Below are positions 39,656-51,165 of a DNA stretch of 64,000 bases, one piece after another; the first letter of the stretch is position 1, and each line of letters begins with the position of its first letter. The translations under genes were made by a program, and so were the position numbers. The stretch comes from Rossellomorea aquimaris. GTDB lineage: Bacteria > Bacillota > Bacilli > Bacillales > Bacillaceae_B. A model generated the notes under the pieces. It was not told the DNA's origin. It ran no database searches and saw nothing but the letters and a program-made list of their open reading frames with translations. The stretch lies in contig NZ_CP141595.1 of NCBI RefSeq assembly GCF_035590735.1, positions 305,001 to 369,000 on the forward strand, read 5' to 3'.

Positions 39656-42600
39656 AGATTCCAGTATTCAAAAAATCCTCATAATCGGATCAGGGCCAAT
39701 CATCATCGGGCAAGCAGCAGAGTTTGATTACTCAGGTACACAAGGCTGCCTTGCCCTGAAGGATGAAGGGTACGATGTGATTCTTGTGAATCATAATCCG
39801 GCGACGATTATGACGGATACGACCTACGCTGACAAAGTGTACTGCGAGCCCCTAACGGTCAAAACATTAACTGCGATTATAGATGAAGAACGCCCGGATG
39901 GATTAGTAGCTAACCTTGGAGGTCAAACCGCTCTGAATCTTGCAGTGGAGCTGGATGAAAGAGGAGTACTCGCGGAATATGGAGTGACACTGCTTGGGAC
40001 TTCTGTAGATTCGATTCAAAAAGGGGAAGACAGGGAGAAATTTCGAAACTTGATGAACACATTGGGACATCCAACGGCAGAAAGTGATATCGTACACGAT
40101 CTTCAAGGGGCCATTCTTTTTTCTGAAAAGATTTCCTTCCCGATCATTGTGCGCCCGGCTTATACATTGGGTGGGAGAGGCGGCGGTATCGCATCAACCA
40201 GGGAGGAATATAGTAAACTCGTTCAAACCGGATTAAAGGCGAGCCCGATTCATCAAGTACTGGTGGAAAAAAGCATTGCCGGGTTCAAAGAGATTGAGTA
40301 TGAAGTCATGAGAGATTCGAAAGGAAATTGTATATCCGTCTGTAATATGGAAAATTTCGATCCTGTTGGTGTCCATACGGGTGACTCCATCGTCGTTGCT
40401 CCGTCCCAAACCCTGACAGATCAAGAGTTTCATATGCTCCGTACAGCGGCATTTGATATTATCAGTGCGTTAGAAGTGGTGGGAGGATGCAATATACAAT
40501 TTGCTTTAGACCCTAACAGTAACCAATACTATGTAATTGAAGTGAACCCCCGGGTGAGCAGGTCTTCTGCTTTGGCATCGAAGGCAACGGGATATCCCAT
40601 TGCCAAAATAGCGGTGAAGCTTGCTGTCGGCTATACATTGAACGAAATCATCAATCCTCTGACAAGAACCACTTTTGCAAGCTTTGAACCAGCTCTTGAT
40701 TACGTTGTCGTCAAGTTTCCAAGATGGCCATTCGATAAATTTCCTGAGGCGAATCGGGTGCTCGGAACGAAGATGAAAGCAACGGGTGAAGTGATGGCGA
40801 TCGAGCGTTCGTTGGAAGCTGCTTTTCATAAAGCTCTTCAGTCGTTGGATCTGTCCTTAGAAAGCATATATAACGAACTGGCCGGTTTATCTCATGAAGA
40901 GCTGGAAAAAAGGATTGGAATACCAACAGATCTTCGCTTTTTTCAACTGTTGGAATTGTTGAGACGAGGCTATTCGATTCACAGTCTTCATGAAAAGACA
41001 GAAATCGATAAGCTGTTCTTGTCTATCTTGAGTAACTTAGTATTCATGGAAAATAAACTAAGAACGTCCGACTTCACTTCTGATCTCTTGAAAGAAGCAA
41101 AGAAATTCCGTTTTGAAGATAAAACAATAGCGGGATTAATGGGGAAACCGGAAGCGTCCATTGAAAAAATGAGAATGGAGGAAGGAATTGTGCCCGCCTT
41201 TAAAATGGTGGATACATGTGCAGGTGAATTCGAAGCGATCACCAATTATGCCTACTCTACTTATTATGGGGAGAATGAGATTCAGCCGTTACAAGGGGAG
41301 AAGAAGATCCTGATTGTTGGAGCGGGTCCGATTCGAATCGGTCAGGGAGTCGAGTTTGATTACAGTGCCGTTAAGGCGATTCACCGATTGAAAGAGCGCG
41401 GATACACGACCATCATGGTAAACAATAACCCTGAAACAGTGAGCACGGATTATGAGACGGCAGATCGATTGTACTTTGAACCTATTACGAAAGAATCGGT
41501 CCTTTCCATTATCCAGCACGAGAAAGTCGATACCGTACTCGTTCAATTCGGCGGACAAACGGCATTAAACCTGGCTTCTATTTTAGAGAAGAAAGGCATC
41601 CAATTATTTGGGACGTCTTCAGACATCATTGACCGTGTAGAGGATCGCGAACGTTTTTATCAACTGCTGGATGAACTGGAGATACCTCGGGTGGAAGGAG
41701 ATATCTGTCACAGTAAAGAGGAAGCATTACAAGTAGCACAACATTTAAGCTTTCCTATTCTTTGCCGTCCATCCTATGTGATTGGAGGGAAAGGGATGGT
41801 GAAGGTAACGACACAACCCGCGATCGAGAAGTTTATTCAGGAAGCGGATGAAGAGTACTTCCCTATTTTAATAGATGAATTTAAAGAAGGTCAGGAAATT
41901 GAAGTTGACCTTGTGGGGGACGGAAACGGAGTGTATGTTCCCGGAGTAATGGAGCATATTGAACGCGCAGGCGTCCATTCAGGGGACAGCATGTCTATTT
42001 TTCCTTCTGAATCCCTGTCAGATGAAATCAAGAGAACGATTGAAGGGTACGCCAGGAAGATTGTGTCTTCGCTTCATTACAAAGGGATCATGAATATTCA
42101 ATTTTTGCTGCAGGGTGAAAAGGTATTCGTGTTGGAAGTGAACCCGAGAGCAAGCCGGACGGTTCCGGTGGTCAGCAAGGTTATTGGTTACTCATTAATC
42201 GATATGGCCACAGACCTTATGTGCGATGAGACGTTGAAGATAGACGCCTTTAGCCCTCCTAAAGAAATAGACGTTGTAGGGGTGAAATATCCTGTGTTTT
42301 CATCCCATGCCCTGCCGGAGATCGATCAAACACTCGGAGCCAATATGAAGTCAACGGGAGAAGGGTTATGTCTTGGTAAAACGGTTGAAGCAGCCCTGTA
42401 TAAAGTATTTGAAGGATTGCATGAGGAGGTAGGGACTGGTGGAACGGTTTATATCGATAGTGACCAGAAAGAATTAAAACAGTACCAGACTTCTACGGAA
42501 ACTTCGTTTAGTGACTGGATTGAAACAAGCAATGCCTCTGTGTATTTCAGTCATGAAGAAACGGATGAAATGAAGAAGAGAAGAATTGCTGCATTAGAAG

Positions 42601-42725
42601 CAGGGGTCACCGTTTTAACAGAAGCAGAGACCTTGTATGCCTTTATTCGAAGTATGAAGGCAAGTAAGGTGAACCCCATTCCACTGGCACAATCAAAATC
42701 CATACAGGGAGTGAGCAGAGTATGA
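39648..42725 (+). CDS. carB: Carbamoyl phosphate synthase large subunit CarB (arginine-type)
   Basis: 1025 aa, two ATP-grasp halves. First half starts KILIIGSGPIIIGQAAEFDYSG, the second KKILIVGAGPIRIGQGVEFDYS (about residue 547). RPAYTLGGRGGG and RPSYVIGGKGM are the matching loops. Shorter at the C-terminus than pyrimidine CarB, with a small allosteric domain, as in arginine-specific enzymes. The ATG at 39648 follows AGGGAGAG; the frame is open upstream only within carA. Confidence 0.94.
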   Translation: MPKDSSIQKILIIGSGPIIIGQAAEFDYSGTQGCLALKDEGYDVILVNHNPATIMTDTTYADKVYCEPLTVKTLTAIIDEERPDGLVANLGGQTALNLAVELDERGVLAEYGVTLLGTSVDSIQKGEDREKFRNLMNTLGHPTAESDIVHDLQGAILFSEKISFPIIVRPAYTLGGRGGGIASTREEYSKLVQTGLKASPIHQVLVEKSIAGFKEIEYEVMRDSKGNCISVCNMENFDPVGVHTGDSIVVAPSQTLTDQEFHMLRTAAFDIISALEVVGGCNIQFALDPNSNQYYVIEVNPRVSRSSALASKATGYPIAKIAVKLAVGYTLNEIINPLTRTTFASFEPALDYVVVKFPRWPFDKFPEANRVLGTKMKATGEVMAIERSLEAAFHKALQSLDLSLESIYNELAGLSHEELEKRIGIPTDLRFFQLLELLRRGYSIHSLHEKTEIDKLFLSILSNLVFMENKLRTSDFTSDLLKEAKKFRFEDKTIAGLMGKPEASIEKMRMEEGIVPAFKMVDTCAGEFEAITNYAYSTYYGENEIQPLQGEKKILIVGAGPIRIGQGVEFDYSAVKAIHRLKERGYTTIMVNNNPETVSTDYETADRLYFEPITKESVLSIIQHEKVDTVLVQFGGQTALNLASILEKKGIQLFGTSSDIIDRVEDRERFYQLLDELEIPRVEGDICHSKEEALQVAQHLSFPILCRPSYVIGGKGMVKVTTQPAIEKFIQEADEEYFPILIDEFKEGQEIEVDLVGDGNGVYVPGVMEHIERAGVHSGDSMSIFPSESLSDEIKRTIEGYARKIVSSLHYKGIMNIQFLLQGEKVFVLEVNPRASRTVPVVSKVIGYSLIDMATDLMCDETLKIDAFSPPKEIDVVGVKYPVFSSHALPEIDQTLGANMKSTGEGLCLGKTVEAALYKVFEGLHEEVGTGGTVYIDSDQKELKQYQTSTETSFSDWIETSNASVYFSHEETDEMKKRRIAALEAGVTVLTEAETLYAFIRSMKASKVNPIPLAQSKSIQGVSRV

Positions 42726-43669
42726 TGAATTCAAATGTTGCGGCGTCGCCGGTTTCCTTGAAAGGGAGAGATCTTGTTACGTGGTTGGATTACACAACGG
42801 AAGAAGTATATGAGCTCTTATCACTGGCACAGTACTTGAAGAAAAATCCTTATTCAAAGGTGTTGGAAGGGAAAATCCTTGGTATGATCTTTGAGAAGTC
42901 GTCCACAAGAACCCGTGTTTCATTTGAAGCGGGAATGCTCCAGATGGGAGGTCATGCCATCTGCCTGAATGCCCGTGATATACAGCTGGGTAGAGGAGAG
43001 TCGATCGCAGATACGGCACGGGTCCTTTCTTCTTATGTGGATGGAATCATGATCCGTACGTTTGAAACTCAGAAAGTTACAGAACTGGCCCAATACGCGG
43101 ATGTTCCAGTCATCAACGGACTTTGCGATACGTACCATCCCTGTCAGGCATTGGCGGATGTTCTCACGATTTTGGAACTTGCGGGAACGCTAAAAGGATT
43201 GAAGGTTGTGTATATAGGGGACGGGAATAATGTGGCACACTCCTTTATGATTCTATGTGCGAAGCTTGGTATGGATGTCGTCGTTTCTTGTCCTGAAGGA
43301 TATGAACCCGATAAAGAAATTGTCGGGAAGACGGTGGAGCTTGCCGGAATGAACGGCGGAAGCTTTACTCTTTCTTACGATCCCGTTGAAGCGGTTAAGA
43401 ACGCGGATATCGTATATACCGATGTATGGGCAAGTATGGGGCAGGAGGAAGAAGCGGTTAAGCGTCTTAAAGACTTCAAACCTTATCAAGTGAATGAACA
43501 GCTGCTTCAGCATGCTGCACCCGAAGTGAAATTTCTCCATTGTCTTCCGGCACACCGTGAAGAAGAGGTGACAGCGGCTGTCATTGACGGACCATGTTCT
43601 GCCGTATTTCAGCAAGCGGAAAATCGACTACATGTACAGAAGGCCATACTGCAATCACTATTTGTATAA
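42722..43669 (+). CDS. argF: Ornithine carbamoyltransferase ArgF
   Basis: Anabolic OTCase, 315 aa: ornithine plus carbamoyl phosphate to citrulline. FEKSSTRTRVSFEAG binds carbamoyl phosphate, HPCQALAD and the C-terminal FLHCLPAHREEEVT complete the site. The start overlaps carB by 4 nt. argG and argH for the last steps are not in this window. A strong terminator follows. Confidence 0.95.
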   Translation: MMNSNVAASPVSLKGRDLVTWLDYTTEEVYELLSLAQYLKKNPYSKVLEGKILGMIFEKSSTRTRVSFEAGMLQMGGHAICLNARDIQLGRGESIADTARVLSSYVDGIMIRTFETQKVTELAQYADVPVINGLCDTYHPCQALADVLTILELAGTLKGLKVVYIGDGNNVAHSFMILCAKLGMDVVVSCPEGYEPDKEIVGKTVELAGMNGGSFTLSYDPVEAVKNADIVYTDVWASMGQEEEAVKRLKDFKPYQVNEQLLQHAAPEVKFLHCLPAHREEEVTAAVIDGPCSAVFQQAENRLHVQKAILQSLFV

Positions 43670-43673
43670 AGTT

Positions 43674-43709
43674 AAAAAGGTCCGCTTCTGGATGGAGGCG
43701 GACCTTTTA
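43674..43709 (+). terminator. Intrinsic terminator of the arginine operon
   Basis: AAAAGGTCCGC (43675-43685) pairs perfectly with GCGGACCTTTT (43698-43708). A-run and T-run on either side make it potentially bidirectional. The stem resembles, but is not, the dispersed element. Confidence 0.88.
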
Positions 43710-43820
43710 GTTGCCTGAAAGCATTTCCATAAGAGAAAATAAGACTGAACCAAACAAACACATGTAAACATATAGTGTAGGAGAAACTGTAATTAGACCG
43801 TTTTGGAGGTGCTTGTGGTT

Positions 43821-44270
43821 TTGAGTAAACCAACGATTGATGATTACCTGGATAATGGAATATATGGCCAGAAGCAAACGAAGCCTGATGAAAGAAGAAA
43901 GTTTCTAGGGAGCCTGCGGGAACGAATCGTCATTGCCCTGACTCAGAGTCAGGTAAGGGAAAAGGGAGTGTATAAGGAAGTTCAGGAGAGTCTGAAGAAG
44001 CATCCTGATGCGAAGCTTTTATTAAATGGTAATATGAGCTATTCCTTCTTATCTAAATACATCAAGCTCGCTGATACGTATCATGTCTCATTTTCAATGG
44101 TGACCAATAAAGAGGTGGAAACCGATATTGGCCTCGTCCTCGCTTATGATCATGCCATTGATAAAGAAGAAATCTATGTGAAGGAAAAGAATGAAAAGAC
44201 CTCTGAAGCTAAAACAAAGCAAAAGCCAAAGAAAAGCCTATTTTCATCAATTAAAAATAAGCTTTTCTAA
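43821..44270 (+). CDS. yueI: DUF1694 protein, YueI-like
   Basis: Cytosolic protein of about 149 aa. DDYLDNGIYGQKQTKPDERRKFLGSLRERI, then IALTQSQV and a Rossmann-like rest fit the YueI/DUF1694 family; function unknown. The C-terminal tail is lysine-rich. Start: TTG 43821 (11 nt after GGAGG) gives the family-like N-terminus; GTG 43815 is an alternative. Its stop overlaps by 4 nt with the convergent AbrB-type gene. Confidence 0.82.
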   Translation: MSKPTIDDYLDNGIYGQKQTKPDERRKFLGSLRERIVIALTQSQVREKGVYKEVQESLKKHPDAKLLLNGNMSYSFLSKYIKLADTYHVSFSMVTNKEVETDIGLVLAYDHAIDKEEIYVKEKNEKTSEAKTKQKPKKSLFSSIKNKLF

Positions 44271-45334
44271 TACTGTTTGCCCTTTTGGAAGAAAGAGAGT
44301 TTAAACAGTCCTTTCAAAATCGCTGGGATGATAAACAGAATGAACAATATCCGAAACAAGTGATATCCGGTAATGATGGAAAGGTCAGCGTTGACGGCTT
44401 GTCCCACTAAGGCCATTTCAGCCATTCCCCCGGGAGCCAGGCTAATAAAGGCAGTAAGAAATGTCATGTCATGCCAGCGACTTAATACAAAGCTTAGGCC
44501 CGCGCAGCATAATAGCAGGCAGAGGGAAGTAAACAAAGACCAGAGGATGAACTTGGACAACTCTTTAGAAGAAGAGAAATTCATCATGAAACTAAAATAT
44601 ATGCCCAGGGATAATTGAGCCAGAATGATCAATTGATCGGGCATGGGGGGTACAGAAAACCCTGCCACCATGAAGCCGCCGATGACTAATATCGGTCCCA
44701 GCATCGCCGGGGTGGGTAAATGGATTCTTTTAGCCACAATCCCTGAAAGAATGGCAATGATGAAGAATAGGATGAAAACCCACTTGAATGAGGGCACTTC
44801 GAGGGGTGGTAAAGCATTCCCGGAACCGTATCCACCAACGCCTTTTAAAAGGGGGCTGAACACCAGAAACGGTACAACAAAGATGACCGATAATAAACGG
44901 ATCACCTGCAGGACTGTCACCACCGTTAAGTCTATATTCTTCATTTCCTCTCCAAGAGCCACCATTTGCGAAAGTCCTCCCGGTATACTTCCTGTAATGG
45001 TTGAGGAAAGACCGATCCCCGTCATTTTAGACGTGATATAGGCAAGTACCATACTGAAGACAATGATGGCAATCGTCATCGTCAGCATGGAAGGAAGCTG
45101 ATCGACGATTTCAATCATGGTTTTCTGACTAAAGGTTTGGCCAATGGCATAGCCTACAATGATTAATCCAAGGTCTCTGAAATAAGACGGCCACGCTAAA
45201 TTGAGCTTTGTCCATTTATTGACGAAAAAGACGGAAATCATGGAACCGAGGAGCCAGGACAGGGGGAAGTGTAGAAGTGTAAATACCCCGCCGCCAGCAA
45301 CTCCAACGACAAAGGCTAATAAAATAGGATGCAT
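44267..45334 (-). CDS. AbrB-family membrane protein (PF05145 type)
   Basis: Integral membrane protein, 355 aa, about ten hydrophobic segments in two similar halves; each half contains an ITGSIPGGLSQM or ISLAPGGMAEMA motif, the duplicated AbrB repeat. The family has been annotated as ammonia monooxygenase or putative transporter, but substrate and role are not established; it is unrelated to the transition regulator AbrB. ATG at 45334 with a GAGAGGA SD. Confidence 0.82.
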   Translation of the reverse strand: MHPILLAFVVGVAGGGVFTLLHFPLSWLLGSMISVFFVNKWTKLNLAWPSYFRDLGLIIVGYAIGQTFSQKTMIEIVDQLPSMLTMTIAIIVFSMVLAYITSKMTGIGLSSTITGSIPGGLSQMVALGEEMKNIDLTVVTVLQVIRLLSVIFVVPFLVFSPLLKGVGGYGSGNALPPLEVPSFKWVFILFFIIAILSGIVAKRIHLPTPAMLGPILVIGGFMVAGFSVPPMPDQLIILAQLSLGIYFSFMMNFSSSKELSKFILWSLFTSLCLLLCCAGLSFVLSRWHDMTFLTAFISLAPGGMAEMALVGQAVNADLSIITGYHLFRILFILFIIPAILKGLFKLSFFQKGKQY

Positions 45335-45381
45335 TCTAAAAATCCTCTCATTATAAGTACTCTACTTAAAGGTAATCAATT

Positions 45382-45453
45382 GGAGGAGAGGTAGCAAATG
45401 GAATGCATTGAGTATAATTTCACCACAACCTACCCCACCCAAGGTCCGTCCCT
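45382..45453 (+). other. Strong ribosome binding site and ATG leading into a repeat
   Basis: GGAGGAGAGG (45382-45391) and ATG (45398) open a 65-codon frame starting MECIEYNFTTTYPTQGPSL; after about ten codons it becomes C-rich and runs into a dispersed element. No family is recognisable. Possibly the start of a lost gene; not called as a CDS. Confidence 0.35.
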
Positions 45454-45454
45454 C
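45442..45454 (-). repeat. Dispersed element, copy 12
   Basis: 13/13 match, between the AbrB-type gene and gatC. Confidence 0.9.
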
Positions 45455-45551
45455 ACAAAATGGCACATTCTATCCCAAATTCGTGGTAGAATGAATGGAG
45501 GTATGGACAAGAATCAGCCATGCTCCCAACAATCGTTATCTCTTATCATAG

Positions 45552-45581
45552 TTGCTTTAATGAAGCGAATTTTGGTATTAT
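45552..45581 (+). promoter_or_regulatory. Candidate SigA promoter of gatCAB
   Basis: TTGCTT (45552-45557), 18-bp spacer, TATTAT (45576-45581), 43 nt before the gatC ATG. Confidence 0.5.
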
Positions 45582-45624
45582 CAATAGTATTGTGAGTGTT
45601 CGAACATATACGGAGGTGAAGAAG

Positions 45625-45915
45625 ATGACTAGAATTTCTGAAGAGCAAGTAAAGCATGTTGCCCACCTTGCACGACTAGCCATCACAGAGGATGAAGCGA
45701 AAAAGTTTACAACTCAATTAGATGCGATCATCGGGTTTGCCGAGCAGCTGAATGAATTGGATACTTCAAATGTCGAAGCAACGAGTCATGTGTTGGATAT
45801 GAAGAACGTTATGCGTGAGGATAAGCCTGTTGAAGGACTGCCTCGTGAAGAAGTATTAAAGAACGCACCAGATAAACAAGATGGACAAGTTCGCGTTCCA
45901 TCGATCTTGGACTAA
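45625..45915 (+). CDS. gatC: Glu-tRNA(Gln) amidotransferase subunit C
   Basis: 96-aa subunit that wraps between GatA and Gat[21 protein letters not shown] and the C-terminal [11 protein letters not shown] are family hallmarks. The ATG at 45625 has GGAGGTG 6 nt upstream; the open frame upstream has no SD. Confidence 0.95.
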   Translation: MTRISEEQVKHVAHLARLAITEDEAKKFTTQLDAIIGFAEQLNELDTSNVEATSHVLDMKNVMREDKPVEGLPREEVLKNAPDKQDGQVRVPSILD

Positions 45916-45927
45916 GGAGGGGACCTC

Positions 45928-47388
45928 ATGTCATTATTTGACCATAAATTATCAGAGCTTCATGAGCTTTTACATAAGAAAGAAGTATCTGTCACAGATC
46001 TAGTAGACGAATCATACAAACGTATTGATGCGGTTGAAGATAAAGTAAAAGCATTTTTAACATTAGACGAAGAAAATGCCCGTAATAAAGCGAAAGAAAT
46101 GGATGCAAAGCTTGGTACAGACGAAAGCAAAGGTCTGCTTTTCGGAATGCCTATCGGGATTAAAGATAATATCGTAACAAAAGGACTTCGTACAACATGT
46201 GCCAGTAAAATCCTTGAAAACTTCAATCCAATTTATGATGCTACGGTTATCAATAAATTACATAGTGCCGATACGATTACGATCGGAAAACTGAATATGG
46301 ATGAGTTCGCGATGGGTTCATCCACTGAAAACTCCGGGTTCCAGAAAACGAGCAATCCATGGAATCTTGAAACGGTTCCCGGTGGATCTTCAGGTGGTTC
46401 AGCAGCATCCGTTGCAGCTGGAGAAGTACCTTTCTCACTGGGTTCAGATACAGGTGGATCAATTCGCCAGCCAGCAGCATTCACGGGTACTGTCGGTTTA
46501 AAACCAACGTACGGACGTGTATCCCGTTTCGGTCTTGTAGCATTCGCTTCTTCACTGGATCAAATCGGACCAATCACTCGTAACGTAGAAGATAATGCAT
46601 ACTTACTGCAAGCGATCGCCGGTCTTGATCCGAATGATTCTACTTCAGCGAATGTTGAGGTTCCGAACTACGCGGCAGCTCTGACAGGCGATGTGAAAGG
46701 CTTGAAGATTGCTGTGCCGAAAGAATATTTAGGTGAAGGTGTCGGCGAAGAAGCCCGTCAAGCAGTGCTTGCTTCATTGAAAGTGTTGGAAGGCATGGGA
46801 GCGACATGGGAAGAAGTTTCTCTTCCTCATTCTAAATTTGGTGTTTCAACGTACTACTTATTAGCGTCTTCTGAAGCTTCTGCAAACCTTGCCCGTTTCG
46901 ATGGTGTTCGTTACGGTTACCGCACTCCGAACGCAGAGAACCTTCTTGATCTGTACAAGAAAACCCGTGCAGAAGGATTCGGGGATGAAGTGAAGCGACG
47001 TATTATGCTTGGAACGTTTGCATTAAGTTCTGGATACTATGATGCTTACTACAAAAAAGCACAGCAGGCACGTACACTGATCAAGAAAGATTTTGAAGAT
47101 GTATTTGCGAAATATGATGTCATTATTGGACCAACAACACCAACTCCAGCTTTCAAAATCGGAGAAAAAATCGATGATCCATTAACGATGTATGCAAATG
47201 ATATTTTAACGATTCCAGTAAACCTTGCCGGGGTACCGGGAATCTCTGTACCATGTGGATTCTCTTCAACAGGATTGCCACTTGGATTGCAAATCATCGG
47301 AAAGCATTTTGACGAAAGCACGATTTATCGCGTAGCTCATGCGTTTGAACAAGCTACGGATTTTCATACAAAAAGACCACAACTGTAA
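45928..47388 (+). CDS. gatA: Glu-tRNA(Gln) amidotransferase subunit A
   Basis: Amidase-signature glutaminase, 486 aa, releases ammonia from glutamine. The Ser-cisSer-Lys triad is Lys79 (GIKDNI), Ser154 ([10 protein letters not shown]) and Ser178 ([12 protein letters not shown]). With GatB and GatC it makes Gln-tRNA, replacing glutaminyl-tRNA synthetase, standard in Bacillus. ATG at 45928 after AAGGAGG. Confidence 0.97.
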   Translation: MSLFDHKLSELHELLHKKEVSVTDLVDESYKRIDAVEDKVKAFLTLDEENARNKAKEMDAKLGTDESKGLLFGMPIGIKDNIVTKGLRTTCASKILENFNPIYDATVINKLHSADTITIGKLNMDEFAMGSSTENSGFQKTSNPWNLETVPGGSSGGSAASVAAGEVPFSLGSDTGGSIRQPAAFTGTVGLKPTYGRVSRFGLVAFASSLDQIGPITRNVEDNAYLLQAIAGLDPNDSTSANVEVPNYAAALTGDVKGLKIAVPKEYLGEGVGEEARQAVLASLKVLEGMGATWEEVSLPHSKFGVSTYYLLASSEASANLARFDGVRYGYRTPNAENLLDLYKKTRAEGFGDEVKRRIMLGTFALSSGYYDAYYKKAQQARTLIKKDFEDVFAKYDVIIGPTTPTPAFKIGEKIDDPLTMYANDILTIPVNLAGVPGISVPCGFSSTGLPLGLQIIGKHFDESTIYRVAHAFEQATDFHTKRPQL

Positions 47389-47400
47389 GGGGTGAAATCA

Positions 47401-48831
47401 ATGAACTTTGAACCAGTAATCGGACTAGAAGTCCACGTAGAATTAAAAACGGACAGTAAGATGTTCTCTCCGGCACCGAACCATTTCGGAGCAGAGCCGA
47501 ACACGAACACGAACGTCATCGACCTTGGGTATCCTGGCGTACTTCCGGTGGTGAACAAGCGTGCCATTGAGTTCGGAATGAAGGCTGCAATCGCATTGAA
47601 TTGTGAAATCGCAACGGATACGAAGTTTGACCGTAAAAACTATTTCTATCCGGATAACCCGAAAGCTTATCAAATTTCTCAATTTGACAAGCCGATCGGT
47701 GAAAACGGCTGGATCGAAATTGAAGTGAACGGTGAGAAGAAACGCATCGGAATCACTCGCCTTCACCTGGAAGAAGATGCTGGAAAGCTGACGCATTCAG
47801 GCGACGGTTATTCCCTTGTCGACTATAACCGCCAAGGTACTCCTCTTATTGAGATTGTATCTGAGCCGGACATTCGCACACCGGAAGAAGCGTATGCGTA
47901 TCTTGAGAAACTGAAATCCATCATTCAATACACAGGGGTTTCCGATTGTAAGATGGAAGAAGGGTCGCTTCGTTGTGACGCCAACATTTCCCTGCGTCCA
48001 ATCGGCCAGGAAAAGTTCGGAACGAAAGCCGAGCTTAAAAACCTGAACTCCTTTAACTTTGTTAAAAAAGGATTGGAGTATGAAATCGTCCGTCAGGAAA
48101 AGGTTCTTTTATCCGGAGGAATGATCCAACAGGAAACGCTTCGTTTCGATGAATCAACAGGTAAAACGATTCTCATGCGTGTCAAAGAAGGATCGGATGA
48201 TTACCGTTACTTCCCTGAACCTGATTTATTACATCTCCACATCGATCAAGAGTGGATGGACCGCATCCGTGCAGAGATTCCTGAGCTTCCGGATGAGCGT
48301 AAAAAGCGCTATGTAGAAGATTTAGGCTTACCTGCGTATGATGCCATGGTTCTGACATTGACGAAAGAAATGTCTGATTTCTTCCAGGAAACCGTTGAGG
48401 CAGGAGCGGATGCGAAGCTTGCATCCAACTGGCTGATGGGTGAAGTTTCAGCTTACTTAAATGCCGGTCAAAAAGAGCTTGAAGACGTTAAGCTGACTCC
48501 TCAAGGATTAGCTGGCATGATTGCGTTAATCGAAAAAGGCACGATTTCTTCTAAGATTGCGAAGAAAGTGTTCAAAGAACTGATTGAAAACGGTGGAGAT
48601 CCAGAACAAATCGTGAAAGATAAGGGTCTTGTTCAAATCTCTGACGAAGGTGCCTTACTCAAGATTGTGACAGAGACGCTCGATGCCAATCCACAATCCA
48701 TCGAAGATTACAAGAACGGGAAAGACCGCGCCATCGGCTTCCTCGTTGGTCAAATCATGAAAGCAACAAAAGGGCAGGCCAACCCGCCGCTTGTAAACAA
48801 GCTGTTGCTTCAAGAAATTCAAAAACGATAA
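47401..48831 (+). CDS. gatB: Glu-tRNA(Gln) amidotransferase subunit B
   Basis: Kinase/transamidase subunit, 476 aa. [12 protein letters not shown] at the N-terminus, [26 protein letters not shown] and [14 protein letters not shown] line the active site; the C-terminal YqeY-like helical domain binds tRNA. The ATG at 47401 follows AGGGGTG; an in-frame GTG (47392) is part of the SD. Confidence 0.97.
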   Translation: MNFEPVIGLEVHVELKTDSKMFSPAPNHFGAEPNTNTNVIDLGYPGVLPVVNKRAIEFGMKAAIALNCEIATDTKFDRKNYFYPDNPKAYQISQFDKPIGENGWIEIEVNGEKKRIGITRLHLEEDAGKLTHSGDGYSLVDYNRQGTPLIEIVSEPDIRTPEEAYAYLEKLKSIIQYTGVSDCKMEEGSLRCDANISLRPIGQEKFGTKAELKNLNSFNFVKKGLEYEIVRQEKVLLSGGMIQQETLRFDESTGKTILMRVKEGSDDYRYFPEPDLLHLHIDQEWMDRIRAEIPELPDERKKRYVEDLGLPAYDAMVLTLTKEMSDFFQETVEAGADAKLASNWLMGEVSAYLNAGQKELEDVKLTPQGLAGMIALIEKGTISSKIAKKVFKELIENGGDPEQIVKDKGLVQISDEGALLKIVTETLDANPQSIEDYKNGKDRAIGFLVGQIMKATKGQANPPLVNKLLLQEIQKR

Positions 48832-48843
48832 AAATATAGTCTC

Positions 48844-48881
48844 AGCCCCTAGAAACCTTATATTTCCAGGGGCTATTTTTG
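48844..48881 (+). terminator. Intrinsic terminator 1 after gatB
   Basis: AGCCCCT (48844-48850) pairs with AGGGGCT (48868-48874), the stem extended by GAAA/TTTC, followed by ATTTTTG. Confidence 0.85.
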
Positions 48882-48886
48882 TACGG

Positions 48887-48934
48887 AAGAGGGAAGGAAC
48901 TTGAAATAAATTCAAGGTCCTTCCCTCTTTTTGG
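48887..48934 (+). terminator. Intrinsic terminator 2 after gatB
   Basis: AAGAGGGAAGGA (48887-48898) and TCCTTCCCTCTT (48918-48929) pair perfectly; the stem extends through CTTGAA/TTCAAG with a bulge. T-run follows. The second of two tandem terminators 6 nt apart. Confidence 0.85.
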
Positions 48935-49027
48935 TTCAAGTTTTCCTGTAAAGCATGATTTCCCTGTGTTTTGTGTAGGTATTTTAACCCGATGTTGAAA
49001 AAGGAAAAATGTAGGTCTATCAACTCA

Positions 49028-49056
49028 TTCGTTGTGGATAGTGCTTGTACTATAGT
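49028..49056 (+). promoter_or_regulatory. Weak SigA promoter candidate for the M4 protease
   Basis: TTCGTT, 17-bp spacer, TATAGT (49051-49056). The -10 overlaps the inverted repeat ATAGT-N6-ACTAT (49039-49054), a possible operator. Confidence 0.35.
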
Positions 49057-49106
49057 GAATCTAATGTTTTTAATAGTTAGAAAATTCTTATAAAGAGGTG
49101 TTGTAA

Positions 49107-50783
<1,677 letters not shown>

Positions 50784-50798
50784 ATAGACTGATTGAAT

Positions 50799-50826
50799 AG
50801 AAGGGCTGTAATGGCTCTTCTTTTCT
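50799..50826 (+). terminator. Probable terminator after the protease
   Basis: AGAAGGGCT and GGCTCTTCT form an imperfect stem followed by TTTCTT. Confidence 0.6.
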
Positions 50827-50908
50827 TGGTTTTAAAGTTGACTGAACCTTATTAAGGCACGAGGGACGTATATGCAAGGTGGATATTTTTTCGGCACCTT
50901 CTTAATTG

Positions 50909-51064
50909 TTACATTTGCTTCCTTTTTGCTTTCTCCAGGATCTGTTTAGCCAAGCGGTAATACGTATCCGCTTCTACTTTTGATTCAGCTCTCTTTAAAT
51001 GCATCATGTAGTTTTGGAATCGAAGTTTGTCGACTGACGAGACTTTCATCACGATTTTTCTCAT
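50909..51064 (-). CDS. Small basic helical protein, 51 aa
   Basis: Family not recognised. ATG at 51064 with the SD AAAGGAG 7 nt upstream. The protein (MRKIVMKVSSVDKLRFQNYM at the start) is rich in K, R and Q, predicted helical, with RAESKVEADTYYRLAKQIL in the middle. An internal Met6 is an alternative start. Divergent from the DUF4257 gene across about 100 bp. Good SD, sensible amino-acid use and isolation support a real gene. Confidence 0.68.
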   Translation of the reverse strand: MRKIVMKVSSVDKLRFQNYMMHLKRAESKVEADTYYRLAKQILEKAKRKQM

Positions 51065-51165
51065 TTTGGCACTCCTTTAGTGGACAAAATTGCGTCCAAT
51101 TATCTATTCTGAATTTTCTGTAAATAATGTATAATAATAGTAAATGATTCCAGAGGGTGGATAGA

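Noticed and set aside
43675..43708. arg operon terminator as an element pair
   Set aside because: The stem contains GGTCCGC rather than GGTCCGTCCC; similarity is limited to six bases.
44267..45334. Transition-state regulator AbrB
   Set aside because: The protein is a multi-pass membrane protein of the unrelated PF05145 type.
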